This document shows positions 28,959 to 36,884 of a stretch of 59,345 bases of DNA, in pieces. The notes below the pieces were generated by a model. It saw only the letters and a list, made by a program, of their open reading frames with translations. It did not search any database and was not told the DNA's origin. Within the stretch, counting starts at the first letter, position 1; the number at the start of each line of letters is the position of its first letter. A program made the translations under genes and the position numbers. The stretch is from a virus, in IMG/VR virus record IMGVR_UViG_3300009419_000021, positions 1 through 59,345 of that record; one strand, given 5' to 3'.

Positions 28959-29037
28959 GTAAAGCCAGTGGCTCTGGCAGTCAGACTGTAAATCTGATCT
29001 CTTCTGAGGGGTGGATCGATACCACACCTGCCCACCA
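28953..29037 (+). tRNA. tRNA-Tyr(GTA)
   Basis: Acceptor GGGTAGG/CCTGCCC, anticodon arm TCAGA-CTGTAAA-TCTGA (GTA), long variable arm, T loop ATCGATA-like (variant), discriminator A and encoded CCA. Its first six bases are also the last codons of the HNH gene. Confidence 0.9.
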
Positions 29038-29040
29038 TAT

Positions 29041-29116
29041 CGGGAGTTGATGTAACTTGGTAGCATGAGGCATTTGGATTGCTTTCGTCAGAGTTCAAAT
29101 CTCTGGCTCCCGACCA
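29041..29116 (+). tRNA. tRNA-Pro(TGG)
   Basis: Acceptor CGGGAGT/GCTCCCG, anticodon loop TTTGGAT (TGG), T loop TTCAAAT, discriminator A with encoded CCA. The C1:G72 pair is usual for bacterial tRNA-Pro. Confidence 0.9.
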
Positions 29117-29125
29117 TTTTTCAAA

Positions 29126-29198
29126 GGGTCATTAGCTCAATTGGTAGAGCGGCTGTTTTGCAAACAGCGGGTTGTGGGTTCGAGTCCCACATGTATCC
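29126..29198 (+). tRNA. tRNA-Ala(TGC) with a damaged acceptor stem
   Basis: D arm GCTC/GAGC, anticodon arm GCTGT-TTTGCAA-ACAGC (TGC) and T arm GTGGG-TTCGAGT-CCCAC are intact. The acceptor GGGTCAT against ATGTATC has mismatches at G3:A70 and T4:T69, so the G3-U70 alanine identity pair is missing. CCA not encoded. Possibly decaying or edited. Confidence 0.8.
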
Positions 29199-29208
29199 AC
29201 ATTTTAAT

Positions 29209-29282
29209 TGGGCGTTAGTGTAATGGTAGCACCGCAGATTTTGATTCTGTTAGTAGAGGTTCGAGTCCTCTACGCCCTACCA
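29209..29282 (+). tRNA. tRNA-Gln(TTG)
   Basis: Acceptor TGGGCGT/ACGCCCT with an open T1:T72 end (glutaminyl-tRNA usually has a weak 1-72 pair), anticodon loop TTTTGAT (TTG), T loop TTCGAGT, discriminator A with encoded CCA. Confidence 0.9.
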
Positions 29283-29308
29283 CAATAACTCCAATTTCTC
29301 AAGTCAAT

Positions 29309-29323
29309 AGATTAAATAATATT
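29309..29323 (+). promoter_or_regulatory. Late-type box abutting an ATG (type example)
   Basis: GATTAAATAATATT runs straight into ATG 29324. The same box (TAAATAATA plus 2-4 bases) precedes the starts at 9690, 25911, 31295, 34786, 36473, 38581, 38630, 44321, 44849, 45402, 47911, 48401, 49075, 57888, 57917 and 58222. It resembles the T4 late -10 TATAAATA. Confidence 0.65.
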
Positions 29324-29698
29324 ATGATAACATTTTCAAAATTTTTCGAATTGTTTTTAGAAAATTACAATGAAGTTCGAATATATAATAGTATGGTTCG
29401 TCTCCCTATGGATAAACCTTATGGCTTTTGGATGGATAAGCACGGTAATTTCGCAGTCGTTAAAGGTGGAATGGGATCACATGAAAAAATTGGTAAATTG
29501 ATTTTGGATCAACTTGATATAGATTCAGGGGGGAGTGTATATGAAACATTATTCGAAAATGGTTGGGTTCGTGTCATGTTAGACAGGAATAAAACATATT
29601 ATGAAAAATCTCACATGAGATCATTAACTCCTATTCAAAAACGTAATTTATCTTTTATTAACGAATTCTACGAATTAAAAGGAGTGGAAGAAGGTTAA
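29324..29698 (+). CDS. Putative internal head protein with capsid-targeting-like N-terminus
   Basis: 124 aa. The N-terminus MITFSKFFELFLE resembles the T4 capsid-targeting sequence MKTYQEFIAE. The rest (MDKPYGFWMDKHGNFAVVKG, GWVRVMLDRNKTYYE) is not recognised. Late-type box directly upstream. Packaging into the head and cleavage by the gp21-like protease are inferred. Confidence 0.55.
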   Translation: MITFSKFFELFLENYNEVRIYNSMVRLPMDKPYGFWMDKHGNFAVVKGGMGSHEKIGKLILDQLDIDSGGSVYETLFENGWVRVMLDRNKTYYEKSHMRSLTPIQKRNLSFINEFYELKGVEEG

Positions 29699-29705
29699 TA
29701 TTTTT

Positions 29706-30179
29706 ATGAGAACATTCTTAGAATCCTTTTATGATATCCAAGAGCTATCTCCGAATAGTAAGCTACAGGATATCTTGAATACTCACTATCTCAAAGTCTA
29801 TCGTTCATCGGCTCGTCCCAATAAGAGTGATTATACTTCAGGTTCTCATGCAGGAACTAAACAACAAGCTCTAATTCGTGCCGATTATATGATCAATGAT
29901 GAAGGGAAATACGACAAGTATTATCTTTATGAATTGACGATTCGAATTGATAAAGTGTATCCCAAGTTACTATCTGATGATGGAACAGATCATGGATATG
30001 ATTATGTAAAAGATTTAGGTGATTATGATATTGCTTTCTATAAAAATACAGGAGAAGGTGATATCAGAAACGAAAATCTTTCCATTATCATCATCAATCC
30101 TGATAGCGTGGTTGAATCTAAAATGGTCGAAGAGATCGATGGAGAGTATTTAACAGCAATGCAAGACGAATTATATTAA
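29706..30179 (+). CDS. Putative ADP-ribosyltransferase-fold protein with capsid-targeting-like N-terminus
   Basis: 157 aa. N-terminus MRTFLESFYDIQEL is like a head-targeting sequence. Then LKVYRSSARPNKSDYTSGSH, AGTKQQALIRADYM, YLYELTIRIDKVYPKL and a final strand resemble the opening R, the H-x-GT and the beta strands of ADP-ribosyltransferases. T4 packages such an enzyme (Alt) in its head. The catalytic glutamate is not certain, so the enzyme call is weak. Confidence 0.45.
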   Translation: MRTFLESFYDIQELSPNSKLQDILNTHYLKVYRSSARPNKSDYTSGSHAGTKQQALIRADYMINDEGKYDKYYLYELTIRIDKVYPKLLSDDGTDHGYDYVKDLGDYDIAFYKNTGEGDIRNENLSIIIINPDSVVESKMVEEIDGEYLTAMQDELY

Positions 30180-31295
30180 TTATTTAAATTTTATTCTGGA
30201 TTTAGCTTCTTTATCACCCAACTCATAACCCATTTTAGGAAGTGCTAAGTGTTCTTTACCAATTTCATAACCACCATAAGGATCGACACCATCTTTACTA
30301 ACGCTTCTTAAATGTTCCGCATACTCTTTATCTTTGTTGGTCGCATTTGTATATGTCGGCATCATAACGCTTCTACCGTCAACTAAAACAAATCTTATTC
30401 TCTTACCTTTAAAAATAGCTTTGGCTGCTGCTAATTGCACCCAATCATCCCATAGTCTTTGAGACGCATCTGTTTTAGTAAACTCGCCAATTTCTTTAAT
30501 AAAATTAATATAATCTTTCAATATCTGTTCGCCTTTTGGTGTTAAAATATCAGTTTTAACTTTCTTTATATTTCTGAAACCAGGGGATTCTACTTGTTTT
30601 CCACTTTTATTAGTTATAGATAATGGGAATCCATAAACATCTGCGTTGATATTATCAATACATCCTATTTTTCCTGCCAATAGTTGAACTGAGAATCCAG
30701 CTTTAATGGTGGCAGCACCTTGAAAATATCTATTTAAAAATCTATACAATTCAAATTCATCATTGATGAGTCCTTCGCCATATATTTTTTTGTATAAAAA
30801 TTCTCTATTTCTCCATAAAGCTCTGATATGATTAGCTGCTCCTCTATAAAACCAAGCTTTTACTGGTTCTTTTTTACCATCTAATCCAACTATAAATTCA
30901 ATATCTTTTTCAGAAGCATCTGTAGCTTTCACATAAGCAGCATAAACAGGGTATAAATTTCTAAATCTCGGCCAACTTGAACCTATCGTCCCAACAACAA
31001 GTCCCAAAACATAAAACATGTTTTCTGGACTCTCACTTGCAAATTTTTTAATACCAGGAATTATATTACAAAATGAAGAATCCGCCAACATTAAATCTGA
31101 TTGATTAATTGTTATAGTGTCTTCTTCACTTTTATCAGTGTTTTTTTTATTGATTGGTATAACAACATCAACACCCGCGACTTTAGTAACCATGTGATTC
31201 GGGTTTTTTTCAGCAGCGACAGCAGGGTCAAATGCTTCTAAAACAATTTTATATTTTTTATTTCTTTTTTCGAAGAATTGACTAAAATTTATCAT
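30180..31295 (-). CDS. Putative internal head protein
   Basis: 371 aa. Opens MINFSQFFEKRNKKYKIVLE, the pattern M-x2-F-x2-FF-E found in several neighbours. The remainder (WFYRGAANHIRALWRNREFL, RFLNRYFQGAATIKAGFSVQLLAGKIG) is helical and not recognised. Late-type box (TTAAATAATGAT) before the ATG. Converges on the gene ending at 30179 with no gap. Confidence 0.6.
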   Translation of the reverse strand: MINFSQFFEKRNKKYKIVLEAFDPAVAAEKNPNHMVTKVAGVDVVIPINKKNTDKSEEDTITINQSDLMLADSSFCNIIPGIKKFASESPENMFYVLGLVVGTIGSSWPRFRNLYPVYAAYVKATDASEKDIEFIVGLDGKKEPVKAWFYRGAANHIRALWRNREFLYKKIYGEGLINDEFELYRFLNRYFQGAATIKAGFSVQLLAGKIGCIDNINADVYGFPLSITNKSGKQVESPGFRNIKKVKTDILTPKGEQILKDYINFIKEIGEFTKTDASQRLWDDWVQLAAAKAIFKGKRIRFVLVDGRSVMMPTYTNATNKDKEYAEHLRSVSKDGVDPYGGYEIGKEHLALPKMGYELGDKEAKSRIKFK

Positions 31296-31326
31296 ATCAT
31301 TATTTAACCTTTTATTAAATATTCAC
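31296..31326. promoter_or_regulatory. Divergent late-type boxes
   Basis: In 31 bases the minus strand has TTAAATAATGAT before ATG 31295 and the plus strand has TTAAATATTCAC before ATG 31327. Neither gene has room for a leader longer than a few bases. Confidence 0.55.
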
Positions 31327-32847
31327 ATGGAAAAATTTCATAAATTATATCGTCAACTCATGCGCGAGTATGTGGAAGACTTCGATCAGAAATGGGATAA
31401 AGCTGTTTCCGAATCGGAGGAGCTTCAGGTAGCTCTTGATTTGATGAAAAATATCAAAGCAAAATTAAAAGGTGAAATTTATATCGTCGGTGGTGTTCCT
31501 CGTGATTTGCTCATGGGTAACGCAATTGATGATGTGGATTTGGCTACCAATATTCCTGTAGAACAATTGGAGAAACATTTTGAATTGAGAAATATTTCTA
31601 AGAACGATTCTCAACCAGTCTATGCTATCCTATGGAAAGGATATGTTTATGATTTGGCAAAATTTAGAACTGATTCTGGTGATATTGGTAGGCAAGCGAA
31701 TGTCTCAACTGAGACTGATTCCTTTCAAGCTGATACAGAACGCAGAGATTTAACAATCAATTCTTTCGGGTTGGATGAGAATGGTAAGATCGTAGATTAT
31801 CAAGGTGGTCTGGATGATTTGAAAAACAAAATCGTTCGTGCTGTAGGTGATGCCAAGAAGAGATTCATGGAAGATGCTACAAGGATTCTTCGCGTTTTCC
31901 GATTCGCTGCCAAGATGGATTTTGAAATTGAAGACGATACTAAAAAAGCAGCAATCGAATTGAAATATTTGCTTCAAGATCCGAAAGCTATTTCCAAAGA
32001 AAGTATCTCGAAAGAATTTTATAAGTCTGCCAAGACTGGTAGAACTCTTGCCAACTTCTTGAAAAAATTACAAGACACCAAAATTCTCCATGACATTCTT
32101 CCTGAATTTACAGAGATGGAAGGTTTCGATCACGATCCTCAACATCACCCTGAAGGAGATTCTCAAGTATTGGGACACATCTATGAGTGTCTGAATGCTT
32201 CTCCCTACAAAGATCCTATTATTAATCTTGCTGTATTATTCCATGACTTTGGGAAAGCTACGACTAGAGGGAAAAAAGATAATGGATTTAGTAGCTATCA
32301 TGGTCACGAAGCTGCTGGTGTTCCCATTGTCGAAGGGATATTTGAGAGACTAAGATTCAATGAATTGTCTCAACAAGATAAAAAGAATATCTTAGCGGCA
32401 GTGGATAAACACATGCTCGTTCATAATCTAGACAAACTCAATATTAAAACACTGACTAGACTGATCCAAAATCCTGCATGGGAAACCATCAAAGCAGTTG
32501 GTTATTGCGATGAAGCATCGAGAGGCTCTGGTCTTTTCAATGAAAAAGAATTTTGGGATAAAGTTAAAAGAGCAGAAGAAAAAGTATCCAACATCGGTGG
32601 ATCGGAAGATGAAACAAGAAAACGTCTCAAGCAATATTTCAGTGGAAATAAATTGATGGAATGGTTTCCAGTTCTCATCAAAGACAAATCCAAGTTCAAA
32701 GATATTACAGCAGCACTGCAAGAATATACTCTTGAAGAGTTGAATGCTGGTAGGGAACCAGATGATTCGGAAATGAAGACAATCGTTGCTGGTATTCTAA
32801 AGAAGAATCAATTTAATGAATGGTATAATTATTACCAGAAAAATTAA
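31327..32847 (+). CDS. CCA-adding enzyme / poly(A) polymerase family protein with HD domain
   Basis: 506 aa. Class II nucleotidyltransferase signature: YIVGGVPRDLLMGNAIDDVDLAT at about residues 55-77 (GG-x2-RD and D-x-D), then ERRDLTINSFGL, then RFMEDATRILRVFRFAAKM. An HD domain follows (HPEGD, AVLFHDFGKATTR, SYHGHEAAG), as in E. coli-type tRNA nucleotidyltransferases. It could add or repair the CCA ends of the phage tRNAs, half of which lack encoded CCA. The N-terminus MEKFHKLYRQLMREYVEDFD is target-sequence-like. Confidence 0.85.
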   Translation: MEKFHKLYRQLMREYVEDFDQKWDKAVSESEELQVALDLMKNIKAKLKGEIYIVGGVPRDLLMGNAIDDVDLATNIPVEQLEKHFELRNISKNDSQPVYAILWKGYVYDLAKFRTDSGDIGRQANVSTETDSFQADTERRDLTINSFGLDENGKIVDYQGGLDDLKNKIVRAVGDAKKRFMEDATRILRVFRFAAKMDFEIEDDTKKAAIELKYLLQDPKAISKESISKEFYKSAKTGRTLANFLKKLQDTKILHDILPEFTEMEGFDHDPQHHPEGDSQVLGHIYECLNASPYKDPIINLAVLFHDFGKATTRGKKDNGFSSYHGHEAAGVPIVEGIFERLRFNELSQQDKKNILAAVDKHMLVHNLDKLNIKTLTRLIQNPAWETIKAVGYCDEASRGSGLFNEKEFWDKVKRAEEKVSNIGGSEDETRKRLKQYFSGNKLMEWFPVLIKDKSKFKDITAALQEYTLEELNAGREPDDSEMKTIVAGILKKNQFNEWYNYYQKN

Positions 32848-33068
32848 TCTTTGTGCCATTTCTCCATCTTGGAGTAATATTCTGGATCTTCTTCCACATG
32901 TTGTTTAGCAATCGTTTTTGCTAACTTCTTTCCTAACTTTGTTTTTCTCTTAGAAGGATTGATATGCTCTTGTTCTACTTCTTCCCCTTTGGAAACCTCT
33001 GGTTTAGGGAGATCTTTTTTCTTAACTTTTTTGAAGTAGTCATTAAAGAAATCTTGGAATTTTTTCAT
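32844..33068 (-). CDS. Small lysine-rich protein
   Basis: 74 aa, about a third lysine. MKKFQDFFNDYFKKVKK fits the head-targeting-like pattern. The rest (SKRKTKLGKKLAKTIAKQHV) is very basic, as in T4 internal proteins. Last gene of a leftward run from 34786. TAATAAT before the ATG. Confidence 0.6.
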   Translation of the reverse strand: MKKFQDFFNDYFKKVKKKDLPKPEVSKGEEVEQEHINPSKRKTKLGKKLAKTIAKQHVEEDPEYYSKMEKWHKD

Positions 33069-33072
33069 ATTA

Positions 33073-33891
33073 TTAGTGTTCAGTGTTCTCGCTTAATTTT
33101 TTACGATATCCATATTCAGCAACAGATGGGTATCCACCTGTAACGTGTTTAACTTCTAATGGATCAACTCCTCTAAATTCCCACACCACTTTTTTCTCAA
33201 ATGGTGTCATGTTGAATCCAGTATGCGCTCTCATTAGAATATCAACAATCTCATCATGTGACAATTCTGGATAGATTCTACTCTTCAATTCTTTAATTTC
33301 ACCAGAAGAAGAATCTCTATAGGTGTCTCCATCATAATTAAATTTGGAAGAATCGGAAGCAACCCAAAAAAGATCAGTTGCTTTAAAACATTTTTTTAAT
33401 TCTTGGATATATTCAGGGGTGATATCTTTTTCTCTACACCAGAAAGCAATGACTGAGACATTTTTTTTAAGTGTTTCACTTTCAATACTTTTCCAGATTC
33501 TCCCTGATTGACTTTTTATTCTCGTTTCTCCCATCGCTTGAGAACGTTGGTTCTGATTGTAGAAATCTAAATCAGACTTATTCATTTTGCCACACACTTT
33601 AACATCATAAGACTTCAACACATTTTTAGTATTATCAGGATATTGAAGTGCTTCTTTCAACCCATTGAAAATGAATAAGTGAGTTGCTCCAGTGTGTAGG
33701 ATAACATTTCCAATTTTAGAAAAGGCATAACCATCGGAATGATCATAAACACCACCGTCAAATTTCAAAGAATCGGGATTGGATTTGTTCGATGGAATTG
33801 TGACATTTTCAAATAATACAACACCTCTGGTAGCTGCACGTTCCTCCAGAATTTTATTATAAAGTTCTCTGATGTTTAATTCGTCTCTCAT
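33073..33891 (-). CDS. Hypothetical protein
   Basis: 272 aa from ATG 33891, which overlaps the upstream stop as ATGA. It includes DGGVYDHSDGYAFSKIGNVILHTG, VSVIAFWCREKDITPEYIQELKKC and a C-terminal GGYPSVAEYGYRKKL. Not recognised. Part of a coupled run of four genes. Confidence 0.65.
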   Translation of the reverse strand: MRDELNIRELYNKILEERAATRGVVLFENVTIPSNKSNPDSLKFDGGVYDHSDGYAFSKIGNVILHTGATHLFIFNGLKEALQYPDNTKNVLKSYDVKVCGKMNKSDLDFYNQNQRSQAMGETRIKSQSGRIWKSIESETLKKNVSVIAFWCREKDITPEYIQELKKCFKATDLFWVASDSSKFNYDGDTYRDSSSGEIKELKSRIYPELSHDEIVDILMRAHTGFNMTPFEKKVVWEFRGVDPLEVKHVTGGYPSVAEYGYRKKLSENTEH

Positions 33892-34175
33892 GTCAACCAA
33901 ATTTCTTCTGTTTGTTTAAATTTATCTATCAATAATTCCAAATTTTTAGATTGAAAATTACAATCAATCATGGTCTTTACAGTGTGCCTATTGTTGTTAT
34001 TACAGAATGATAATTTGTAATTCAAATCAGCCATTTTAGGCTCGTGTTCAACGATCATCAGGAATGTATCATACATTCCTGATGGAAGGGGAATTGGATC
34101 GCCTGTAAAAATAACTTCCACTCCATCACTATTTGGAGCATTACTCATATATTCTTTAGGATAAATTACTATCAT
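33888..34175 (-). CDS. Hypothetical protein
   Basis: 95 aa. IVIYPKEYMSNAPNSDGVEV, SGMYDTFLMIVEHEPKMAD, LELLIDKFKQTEEIWLT. Coupled at both ends by ATGA overlaps. Not recognised. Confidence 0.65.
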   Translation of the reverse strand: MIVIYPKEYMSNAPNSDGVEVIFTGDPIPLPSGMYDTFLMIVEHEPKMADLNYKLSFCNNNNRHTVKTMIDCNFQSKNLELLIDKFKQTEEIWLT

Positions 34176-34786
34176 CGTGCTAATTTCATGTAAACAACCA
34201 CTGTTTCAGCATTTCGGTCAATGTTGCCATCGTCGTCAAGAGAATAGGAAATACCATTGAACACTGGATAAGGCATTGTATCATCGTTTTTATCTTTGTC
34301 AATAACAAAACCATTTCGACTGTAGAGTCTGAATAATTTTTTTGGTATGATATTGCCATCACCATCTTGTTCCGCAAAACAATCCAAACGTCTAGCACCA
34401 TTTTTAATAGCACTTTTTACTGCCGCATCTCCCGAAGATTCTATGCCAGAAAAAACCGAAACCAATTCATCACCCTTTTTGATGCAATATCCGCTGGTAT
34501 TGTTTGGTCCGATAAAACATTTCATCTCTGCGTATTCTTCGGGATCATAAATGGTGATGTTATTTTTAATATCTTTAAACCATTCATGTTCTTTATGTTC
34601 GGGGTCAGCACGTTTAGTATCCGATTCCATGTAAGCATTGATGATTTTATAAAATGATCTCCAATCAACTTTTTTAAATTTTTCAGAATCTTCAGGTGTT
34701 AGTTTTCTACTGATTTTTAATTGTTCAGGAGATAATTTACCAATGTCTGAGAATGCTTCCCAGAAAAAATTATAGAATGTCTTCAT
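34172..34786 (-). CDS. GNAT-like acetyltransferase with capsid-targeting-like N-terminus
   Basis: 204 aa. N-terminus MKTFYNFFWEAFSDIGKLS is the closest match in the window to T4 MKTYQEFIAEA. The body has GYCIKKGDELVSVFSG, then a helix after SGDAAVKSAIKNGARRLDCFA and LFRLYSRNGFV, in the order of a GNAT fold, but the Q/R-x2-G-x-G/A signature is weak. First gene of a leftward run; late-type box TTAAATAATAAA. Confidence 0.55.
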   Translation of the reverse strand: MKTFYNFFWEAFSDIGKLSPEQLKISRKLTPEDSEKFKKVDWRSFYKIINAYMESDTKRADPEHKEHEWFKDIKNNITIYDPEEYAEMKCFIGPNNTSGYCIKKGDELVSVFSGIESSGDAAVKSAIKNGARRLDCFAEQDGDGNIIPKKLFRLYSRNGFVIDKDKNDDTMPYPVFNGISYSLDDDGNIDRNAETVVVYMKLAR

Positions 34787-34807
34787 TTTATTATTTAATA
34801 AAAATTT

Positions 34808-35086
34808 TCAACTATCTAGGTATTTGTCAATCACCATGGTGAAATAATCCGCAAACCAACAAATAGATGATGCGTAAAATCCCCAAAGAGGGATTAGGAA
34901 AGGTGTGCCTGACCAGAACATCCCGAAGAAACATCCTACCCAAAAACCGAGACACATGCAACACTTAAATAATTTTTCAAAGAAATCATTTTTAGATAAA
35001 TGCTCACGAATAGGATTTAGAATTGATCCGTATTTCAGGATCAGACAAGCACCAATTAATACAAAAGATTGAAACCAAAGACTCAT
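34808..35086 (-). CDS. DUF1360-like membrane protein
   Basis: 92 aa. Membrane segments FQSFVLIGACLILKYGSI, CMCLGFWVGCFFGMFW and FLIPLWGFYASSICWFADYF. The CCMCLGFWVG motif is the C-x2-C-x-GFW of DUF1360 proteins. Its ATG overlaps the upstream stop. Confidence 0.7.
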   Translation of the reverse strand: MSLWFQSFVLIGACLILKYGSILNPIREHLSKNDFFEKLFKCCMCLGFWVGCFFGMFWSGTPFLIPLWGFYASSICWFADYFTMVIDKYLDS

Positions 35087-35283
35087 CCTAGAATAAGTTT
35101 TTGGTCATCAATCGTTTTCACACCATCTGAAATCAGGAGTGCTTCTTCTTTTCTCACGATAATTTTGTTTCCAAAATCATCTGTGATTTCTACCATGCCG
35201 TCTGTAAGTTCAGTTACTACTGGGCAACCTTGCTTTTGTTTGCAGCACAACTTAACACTATTATTTGTTAATACTTTAATCAT
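35083..35283 (-). CDS. Small beta-rich protein
   Basis: 66 aa. IKVLTNNSVKLCCKQKQGCPVVTELTDGMVEITDDFGNKIIVRKEEALLISD. An SH3-like arrangement of strands. Forms a coupled pair with the DUF1360-like gene. GATAAATAATTTTGTT before the ATG. Confidence 0.65.
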   Translation of the reverse strand: MIKVLTNNSVKLCCKQKQGCPVVTELTDGMVEITDDFGNKIIVRKEEALLISDGVKTIDDQKLILG

Positions 35284-35361
35284 AACAAAATTATTTATCC
35301 AAAGATTTGAGAAATCAATGATTTTTTATCTTTCAAATTATAAACAAATACTTTTTTCATA

Positions 35362-36042
35362 TTAATAGCCCCATGCTTTCAGAGTATGTTCGAATGGATT
35401 ACCGTCGATGTTTTTCACAAGCTGTAGCATTTCGTCAGCAATATCGCGAATTTCTTTTTGAGCATGTTCGCTGCGACGAAGCTTGATGAAGTTGGCGAAA
35501 GAACGCATGTTGAACATAACGTCTCCTTCAATTTGACTGTTGTAAGTCTTGAAGAAACGAGCGGATTCTTTTGCGCGTTTGCGTCCAAGAACAGGCTCAA
35601 GGTCTTTTAGACAAGAATGATAGAGCTTATTACCTAATTCCGTATACCCTTCGAGAATTTGCTTCCACGTTTCATAACCACCAATAAATTCTTCAACATC
35701 TTTAGGTTGAGATAGAGACGCATTGATACCAATCCAGTCATCAGGAAGATAAAATTTATCTTCTTTTAGTTCTTTGTATCGAGCGGACTCAGCATTGATG
35801 GATGCAATACGATGTTTAAGCAAATGAATGTGACTAGCGATTTCCGTATCAACTAGGAAGTGAACCACTCCCTTTTCAAACGGTGTCTCATGACCATTGT
35901 TCCATAGCATGTCAATTAGTTTTGGGATTCGAGATTTCTTATCCTCTGTCAAATCGCGACTCGTAGATGTCCATGCACTGCAAGCAATAATTTCGTCGCT
36001 TCCATAATGCCCTAGTAAGGTTACTTTATTTTTATTATTCAT
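35362..36042 (-). CDS. thyX: Flavin-dependent thymidylate synthase
   Basis: 226 aa. The ThyX signature R-H-R-x3-S-x-N-x2-S-x-RY appears as KHRIASINAESARYKEL at about residues 77-93. The upstream TPFEKGVVHFLVDTEIASHIHLLKHR and the late RRSEHAQKEIRDIADEM also fit. It makes dTMP from dUMP with FAD and methylenetetrahydrofolate. It pairs functionally with the ribonucleotide reductase 3-6 kb away. Full length. Confidence 0.95.
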   Translation of the reverse strand: MNNKNKVTLLGHYGSDEIIACSAWTSTSRDLTEDKKSRIPKLIDMLWNNGHETPFEKGVVHFLVDTEIASHIHLLKHRIASINAESARYKELKEDKFYLPDDWIGINASLSQPKDVEEFIGGYETWKQILEGYTELGNKLYHSCLKDLEPVLGRKRAKESARFFKTYNSQIEGDVMFNMRSFANFIKLRRSEHAQKEIRDIADEMLQLVKNIDGNPFEHTLKAWGY

Positions 36043-36045
36043 ATT

Positions 36046-36423
36046 TTATTTTTTCTCAACAATAACTTTCATAAACATTGGATAATTCTTGATCCGTTGT
36101 TGTGCGATTTTGAAATTAGCACAAAAAACATCGATTACAATATTATTTTTACCTAATTTTTTAGAAGCAGATCTAGCTTTCACTGAACTACCAGTATCAA
36201 TAGCAGTTGTAGTTAGACCCATTTGTGGTATTTTTACTTTACTACCATATGAAATAATTCTAGGATCAACTGCCACTGTTTTACCACAGATCGGTTTTTT
36301 TCCAGTAGCGGTTTGATAACCAACTTGACCACCATTGTTTGGCCAATAGTATGTAATTCTCGCCATATATTCTTCTGAATAGCAGAATGTGGTTAATAAT
36401 GATGCGATAATTATTTTCAACAT
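36046..36423 (-). CDS. Secreted 3D-domain protein (MltA-like catalytic fold)
   Basis: 125 aa. A signal peptide (MLKIIIASLLTTFCYS) is followed by ARITYYWPNNGG, then GKTVAVDPRIISYGSKVKIP and AIDTGSSVKA, then NIVIDVFCAN: the three-aspartate 3D domain of murein-cleaving lytic transglycosylases and stationary-phase muralytic proteins. A role in lysis or cell-wall entry is likely. Neighbour of the M15 endolysin. Confidence 0.75.
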   Translation of the reverse strand: MLKIIIASLLTTFCYSEEYMARITYYWPNNGGQVGYQTATGKKPICGKTVAVDPRIISYGSKVKIPQMGLTTTAIDTGSSVKARSASKKLGKNNIVIDVFCANFKIAQQRIKNYPMFMKVIVEKK

Positions 36424-36472
36424 GTTTCCAACTTAACATATTTTTTTAATTTGTCAAGTACTAAATAATAAT

Positions 36473-36880
36473 ATGGGTGAATTAAATAAAAATGTTTTTC
36501 CAGATACCATTAAATTAGAAGATTTGGGCATCATTAAAGGAACGAGAAAATTTCGTCTTTTGGCAGATTTTCGTTGTTATTTTAAAGGTAAATTACTTAC
36601 TATCCCTAAAGGATTTATCACAGATGGAATTTCCGCTCCTAAATTTGCATGGCCTATTATCGGACCTTACGGACCTGCTTTCCCCGCTGCTTTGATTCAC
36701 GATTGGTGTTTCTCTCCATTTAATAAAGAATATAATTGGAAAGAATCGAATTGGCTCTTTTTAGAATTGATGAAGGAAGCTGGTGTCGGTTTTACTATGA
36801 GATGGACTATCTATTCTGCTGTTGTGGCAGGATCATATCCCATATGGTTAAAACGGATTGAAAGTTACGGTGATAAGTAA
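36473..36880 (+). CDS. DUF1353 family protein
   Basis: 135 aa. FRLLADFRCYFKGKLLTIPK, GFITDGISAPKFAWPIIGPYGPAFPAALIHDWCF is the DUF1353 signature (TDGxS-xP, HDW). Often found near phage lysis or tail genes; function not established. A late-type box (ACTAAATAATAAT) abuts the ATG. Confidence 0.8.
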   Translation: MGELNKNVFPDTIKLEDLGIIKGTRKFRLLADFRCYFKGKLLTIPKGFITDGISAPKFAWPIIGPYGPAFPAALIHDWCFSPFNKEYNWKESNWLFLELMKEAGVGFTMRWTIYSAVVAGSYPIWLKRIESYGDK

Positions 36881-36884
36881 TAAT

